Assembly: GCA_028687915.1 (NCBI GenBank) | Contig: JAQTZF010000001.1 | Span: forward strand, 1-64,000 | Direction: 5' to 3' | Origin: Candidatus Daviesbacteria bacterium | GTDB lineage: Bacteria > Patescibacteria > Microgenomatia > Daviesbacterales > UBA10151 | DNA: 64,000 nt | Shown: piece after piece, positions 63,140 to 64,000 of the stretch | Layout of the letters: the number at the start of each line of letters is the position of its first letter | Position numbering within the stretch: the stretch's first letter is position 1 | The notes under the pieces: model-generated | Seen by the model: only the letters and a program-made list of their open reading frames with translations | Databases searched by the model: none | What the model was told of the DNA's origin: nothing | Position numbers and translations under genes: made by a program

Positions 63140-64000
63140 GTCTAAACAAAGTTTTACTTGGGTTAATTCTATCTTTAATTATTTTTCCCACAGCTGCAAA
63201 TGCAGAAATAGCTACTGTTGGTGATTGGATTGGACTTTTTAAACAGAGCGAGACAGGTAACTTAAAAAGTAATACCTACCAGCATTGTACAGGTTTAACT
63301 ACTCAAGCTTGCTGGGTTTACACTAGCAACTGCACTCAAACAGTCGGCTCAAGCCCACAAATCAGCAGAAATGGCATTACTCCTAATCCTACTCCGTGTG
63401 CTTTTAACCTTAGCCCCACCCCAGCTCCTGGTGATTATTATGTTTTTCGAATGTACGCTAATAATAAAGAAAGCGCTGATGCTGTAATTGCAACTTCAAC
63501 TAACCCATTTTCTTTTGGTGCTGCTGCTACACCCACTCCTATTCCCGCTTCAGGAAAACTATATCGTATAACAGGACATTTAACTATAAATAGTGACATA
63601 ACTGTAAATGAAACAGGAATTATTTTTGTAGATGGAAACCTTTATATAAATACTGATATAAAATCTCTTCCTTCTACTAGCACTACTACTCCCAATGCTA
63701 AAAAAGGACTTGTATTTATAGTTAAAGGGAGTATTTATATAAAACGTACCGTTGAAACAGTTAATGCTTATTTAATAGCCAATGGAAAAGATAATACTGG
63801 CGCTGATATCAACCCACCATTTTGTAGTGCTTGGGACGGAACTACTCCTCCTGCATCAGACGGTACAAATTGTGTAGATTTTCAAGATGCTGATAATGAC
63901 ACGCTGCGAAAAAAACTTACTATAAATGGTGCGGTAATTTCCTTAAATAACTCTATCTCACCTAATTTTACCAGAAGAAAGTATGTTGCAGCCGGAGACG
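63136..64000 (+). CDS. Secreted protein, 3' partial
   Basis: Open from the ATG at 63136 to the window end (288 codons). Signal peptide VLLGLILSLIIFPTAANA|E, then a Cys-rich head (HCTGLTTQACWVYTSNCT), a short Pro/Thr linker (ATPTPIPASG) and a region with a beta-helix look (GHLTINSDITVNETGIIFVDGNLYIN ... GSIYIKRTVETVNAYLIANG). Such parallel repeats are common in surface proteins. It starts inside the upstream stop codon, so it is co-translated. The rest is outside the window. Confidence 0.75.
   Translation, partial: MSLNKVLLGLILSLIIFPTAANAEIATVGDWIGLFKQSETGNLKSNTYQHCTGLTTQACWVYTSNCTQTVGSSPQISRNGITPNPTPCAFNLSPTPAPGDYYVFRMYANNKESADAVIATSTNPFSFGAAATPTPIPASGKLYRITGHLTINSDITVNETGIIFVDGNLYINTDIKSLPSTSTTTPNAKKGLVFIVKGSIYIKRTVETVNAYLIANGKDNTGADINPPFCSAWDGTTPPASDGTNCVDFQDADNDTLRKKLTINGAVISLNNSISPNFTRRKYVAAGD

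Overview
The window is most likely from a Candidate Phyla Radiation bacterium (Patescibacteria), probably Microgenomates-like. That is inferred from AT-rich DNA, a single unlinked set of rRNA genes, self-splicing introns in the 23S gene, type IV pilin-like proteins, very large secreted surface proteins and small hypothetical genes with no close relatives I recognise. TGA is used as a normal stop (for example at 1669-1671 and 43202-43204), so this is not a UGA-recoded lineage.

Layout. 1-13.7 kb: a plus-strand run of secreted adhesin-like proteins: a 5'-truncated tail-fibre-like protein with an S74 chaperone domain, two giant paralogous DUF2341 + six-LamG proteins, and a glycine-rich DUF2341 protein. 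A four-helix-bundle gene flanked by 7-bp repeats sits between the two LamG genes. 13.7-25.4 kb: an unusual locus with one ABC transporter (ATPase + permease), three NMT1/SsuA-like substrate-binding proteins, three PaaK-like adenylate-forming enzymes, a class V aminotransferase and a 91-aa peptide ending in GCGGFF. 25.5-31.2 kb: two large membrane proteins (DUF2723/TPR and PTPS-related/YfhO-like) and ribosomal protein S1. 31.2-33.9 kb: prepilin-like genes, one of them a pilin-LamG fusion. 34.0-39.5 kb: tRNA-Ala-23S-5S operon on the minus strand, with two group I introns in the 23S gene. 39.5-44.2 kb: small genes, an ACT-domain protein, gap and pgk. 44.2-46.9 kb: tRNA-Ile, tRNA-Cys and a separate 16S transcription unit. 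46.8-64 kb: envelope proteins again: an NHL-propeller/dockerin protein, a pair of LysM proteins of which one keeps a HEXXH metalloprotease motif and one has lost it, a Cys-rich secreted protein, rmlB, and another tail-fibre-like protein.

How it fits together: most of the coding capacity is envelope-exposed (LamG, LysM, dockerin, pilin, S74 fibres, possible glycosyltransferases), as expected for an episymbiont that attaches to host cells, together with lower-glycolysis enzymes and translation RNAs. The ABC/ligase locus looks like a dedicated uptake-and-activation pathway with three parallel branches.

The most unusual signals are small repeats. One hairpin family (arms TACGTTCA/TGAACGTA, loop TGTAAC or TGTAAAC) occupies peripheral stems of both 23S group I introns, variable helices of 23S and 16S, and the 16S leader. 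A second palindrome is inserted in frame inside a membrane-protein gene, as Rickettsia palindromic elements are. A 7-bp tandem repeat forms the N-terminus of one LamG protein. Several genes appear to be read from leaderless transcripts: TTGACA-like box, 17-bp spacer, often an extended -10, then a start codon 6-9 nt later.
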